Notes under the pieces: generated by a model
Database searches by the model: none
The model's input: the letters and a program-made list of their open reading frames with translations, nothing else
Told to the model about the DNA's origin: nothing
DNA from: Desulfosarcina sp.
Lineage (GTDB): Bacteria; Desulfobacterota; Desulfobacteria; Desulfobacterales; Desulfosarcinaceae
Length of the DNA stretch: 38,991 nucleotides
Assembly (NCBI GenBank): GCA_030145105.1
Contig: JAQYWF010000003.1
Span: forward strand, 1-38,991
Reading direction: 5' to 3'
Program-made: the position numbers and the translations under genes
Shown here: positions 36,972 through 38,991 of the stretch, in pieces
How positions within the stretch are numbered: the stretch's first letter is position 1
Layout: each line of letters starts with the position of its first letter

Positions 36972-38192
36972 TCATTTTAACATATTTATGAAGAAACCTT
37001 TGACCCGATTCAAAATATGGATATCAAGAAAAGCGCGATCTACAGTCCAAATCATGCCTAATAAAATCAAAAGGACCGCACCATAACGCATGAGGACATT
37101 TGAATAAAAAGCGCTGTTTCGAACAAGGTATATATGCGGCAATAGGAAACATATCAACACTACCTGTCCGATCACCAAACCCAAATTGAACCCAAAAAGA
37201 GAAAGGGCCATATGCTCATCCAGAACCCCAGTATGAGCCAGTACATTTGCAAATCCAAAGCCATGGAAGAGGCCGAATACGAAGACAACCCAAGCGAATT
37301 TGCGCCTACCAATCGGAAATATAATGTCCATTGCTGCAATAGCGATGGAAAGAGCAACAACTGATTCCACCAAACGTAACGGTAAAGTAAAATGGCCTGC
37401 TGCAGCGATACTCAGCGCTATACTATGTGCAATGATGAACAGCGTAATAATTTTTACGACGTAAATCAGAGCCGTCCGAAATCCTGTTACTGGCTGCCAA
37501 CTGTTATTTTTTCTAACCATTACTGCAGGCAACATTAGAGCAATGATAAATAGGAGATGGTCGAAACCTCTCCATAAATGTATGATGCCAAGTTTAACCA
37601 CACCCATAAACCCTGTAAATACAGAGTAGCCAGAAAATGAAAGCTGTTGCCGAGGATTTTCAGCGCTGAAGATCAGGGATTCCTGACCTTCATTTTTAAA
37701 AATACTTGCTTTCCAAAAATGCTCAATGGCCAAAAGGGCTAAATGGTCTGGATTTTTTTCGAATAAGACGTTGTAGTCAATGCCGATGAACTCTGGCAGT
37801 GTAGCATTCTCAATGATGACAAATTCCGTTAATACCCAAATCCTCCCAGACCGTAGGATGTTAAAACCGGTGAAGCGAATGGGTAGCTCTGTTTCTTTAT
37901 CAAAGAATTGAACCTTCTCTTTATAGTAGCTGTGAATTTCACTTGATCGATCCGCCAAATTATCCTTGGTTATCTGAACATCGGGCGTTTGAAGTCCGAG
38001 AGCAATATTTAGATCACTAAGTATAATGTGAAAAGTTCCAGTCAGCCTGTTTTCGTATACGCTAAGATAAACATAACTTTCGCCGATACGATGTGCACAA
38101 AGGGTGCTGCTCGTAATCACAGAGACTATTAAAAAAAAAGTAATGATAAAGGTGTAACGATTGCAGAAACGAGAAAGATGAATAATTTTCAT
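36972..38192 (-). CDS. HupE/UreJ family membrane protein
   Basis: Start ATG 38192 is chosen since CGAGGGCC lies right before it. An upstream ATG at 38225 has no such site. A signal peptide or first membrane segment is followed by a periplasmic beta-rich domain (about 40-200, beginning AHRIGESYVYLSV). Six or more membrane segments then carry the family motifs HLWRGFDHLLFIIALM, IAHSIALSIAAAG and FGLFHGFGFANVLAH. HupE/UreJ proteins are linked to nickel (or cobalt and other ion) uptake. Its direction is the same as that of the three NRPS genes, and its stop lies 128 bases before the first of them, so it may be the first gene of that operon. It is a functional hint that the NRPS product is involved in metal handling. 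Confidence 0.82.
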   Translation of the reverse strand: MKIIHLSRFCNRYTFIITFFLIVSVITSSTLCAHRIGESYVYLSVYENRLTGTFHIILSDLNIALGLQTPDVQITKDNLADRSSEIHSYYKEKVQFFDKETELPIRFTGFNILRSGRIWVLTEFVIIENATLPEFIGIDYNVLFEKNPDHLALLAIEHFWKASIFKNEGQESLIFSAENPRQQLSFSGYSVFTGFMGVVKLGIIHLWRGFDHLLFIIALMLPAVMVRKNNSWQPVTGFRTALIYVVKIITLFIIAHSIALSIAAAGHFTLPLRLVESVVALSIAIAAMDIIFPIGRRKFAWVVFVFGLFHGFGFANVLAHTGVLDEHMALSLFGFNLGLVIGQVVLICFLLPHIYLVRNSAFYSNVLMRYGAVLLILLGMIWTVDRAFLDIHILNRVKGFFINMLK

Positions 38193-38686
38193 TACGGCCC
38201 TCGGTTTGATTTGAAAAAATATCATATAATATTTGTATGTTATCTTATTTTAGCCGCACCAATAACCACACCAACCAATAGCACCCAATTAAAGGGTTGT
38301 AAATTGGCAATAAATTTTGATTGGGTTTAAAATGATACCTTTTTTGGCCTGGTCATGGGGCAGCGCAATTGGCCATTTCAACCCGACTTCTACACCTAAT
38401 GCTATTTTTCCTGATTTCTTTGCACTATGCTATAAATGGAATTTAGCCAAAATTGATTTCAGCAGGTTTACTCAGGAGCCAATTGATAATAAATGAGAAT
38501 CCGAATTCAGTTATGGTGCCCATGGTATCCATGAAGCCATCTAAGATTTTTTATAGGCTATGAGTGAATTGACAAAATAACCTGCTTGAATTGAGAAGGC
38601 CGAACCTACCCCCTTCCCCCCTCGCAAAAAACATGACCAGTGATTGACAGTACAAACCTGCACCCATAGCAAATTTCATATATCTG
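38193..38686. other. Intergenic region upstream of the HupE-like gene
   Basis: About 490 AT-rich bases without a supported gene. The promoter of the minus-strand HupE-NRPS set must lie near 38210-38300, where long AT tracts occur (for example around 38218-38250). I saw no clear metal-regulator palindrome and no terminator. The lower end joins the abrupt end of the carboxypeptidase fragment. Confidence 0.3.
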
Positions 38687-38991
38687 CTATGGTCCTGCTG
38701 CTACCATGCCCTCGGCGGCCAATTCCCGAAGGAGCATCATATTCGATTCCCGGAGGGTTTTTTCACCGCCGTGGACATTGGCGACCAGGGCGACGATGGG
38801 TTTGCCGGAAGCGACGGCCTCCCAGGGCTGGGTTATGAGGGGTCGGCTCAAGACGGCATAGGGCTGGGTGCGGCCTTCGATGGTTTGGCCGAAGTCGGAG
38901 AGAAGCATTTCGGTGGAGGAGGCCTGAATCTCTTGCAGAAACTGGAGCATTTCCTCGTAGCCGGTGTATTCTTGGAAGCCGGATTCCTCAC
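38687..38991 (-). pseudogene. M14 zinc carboxypeptidase, N-terminal fragment running off the window
   Basis: The frame enters from the right edge and stops at a TAG at 38689-38687 after about 100 codons. It contains GYEEMLQFLQEIQASSTEML, SDFGQTIEGRTQPYAVLSRP and, most tellingly, IVALVANVHGGEKTLRESNM. There, HGGE is the HxxE zinc-binding pair of M14 peptidases. Full M14 enzymes of this kind are several hundred residues long, and the rest (second His, catalytic Glu) should follow at 38686 and below. Nothing of the kind is visible there, so the gene is cut at this point. Either a rearrangement joint or a deletion lies at 38687. Confidence 0.7.

Noticed and set aside
1-38991. CRISPR arrays, tRNA or rRNA genes
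   Set aside because: No regularly spaced direct repeats and no recognisable tRNA or rRNA sequence were found by eye.

Overview
The window looks like a piece of a Gram-negative bacterial chromosome. It encodes outer-membrane beta-barrel proteins, Sec-type signal peptides and a periplasmic metal-binding protein with an ABC importer. The many decayed genes, the XerC/D-like recombinase relic and the mixed gene content would suit an environmental proteobacterium or Desulfobacterota member. The taxonomic placement is a guess from gene content; there is no rRNA or tRNA gene in the window.

Left part (1-5900). It holds the end of a barrel-protein gene broken by an in-frame TAG, a secreted metallo-beta-lactamase-fold hydrolase (GntH-like), a 600-residue membrane-anchored protein of unknown function, a tyrosine recombinase pseudogene on the minus strand and a small secreted protein. 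Next (6000-12800) comes a visibly more G+C-rich block: a DUF418 membrane protein, an Sfp-type phosphopantetheinyl transferase, and a membrane-bound NRPS-like protein (adenylation, carrier, then a polytopic domain with acyltransferase-like hexapeptide repeats). A relic of a second transferase 3' end lies on the far side of the DUF418 gene.

Middle part (13600-18400). This is a gene graveyard: remnants of asnB, a PhnP-like hydrolase, a DUF3795 protein, a DUF1295 reductase-like protein, a SOUL protein and a sulfite oxidase. One intact barrel protein and a 145-bp nested inverted-repeat element lie among them. At 18402-23010 follows a metal-uptake set: DUF6162 protein, ZnuA-like binding protein, ATPase, permease, DUF4198 protein and a small periplasmic protein.

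Right part (23086-38192, minus strand). A HupE/UreJ-type membrane protein is followed by three NRPS genes in one direction: A(FkbM)-T-E, C-A(PP-loop)-T-E and C-A-T-TE. The first two adenylation domains read by hand as serine (DVWHISLVDK) and asparagine (DLTKIGEVGK). The third (DSVLIAEVWK) I cannot assign. The predicted product is a tripeptide-scale molecule that starts with a D-configured, possibly O-methylated Ser, then a D-Asn-derived residue, and is released by a thioesterase.

The most unusual feature is an ATP-pyrophosphatase domain of the N-acetyl-sugar amidotransferase type, with SGGKDST motif and paired cysteines, spliced into the Asn adenylation domain. This suggests on-line conversion of an amide to an amidine or thioamide. 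The NRPS genes sit between metal-transport genes, so a metallophore is a reasonable but unproven hypothesis. The window ends in a truncated M14 carboxypeptidase gene on the minus strand.
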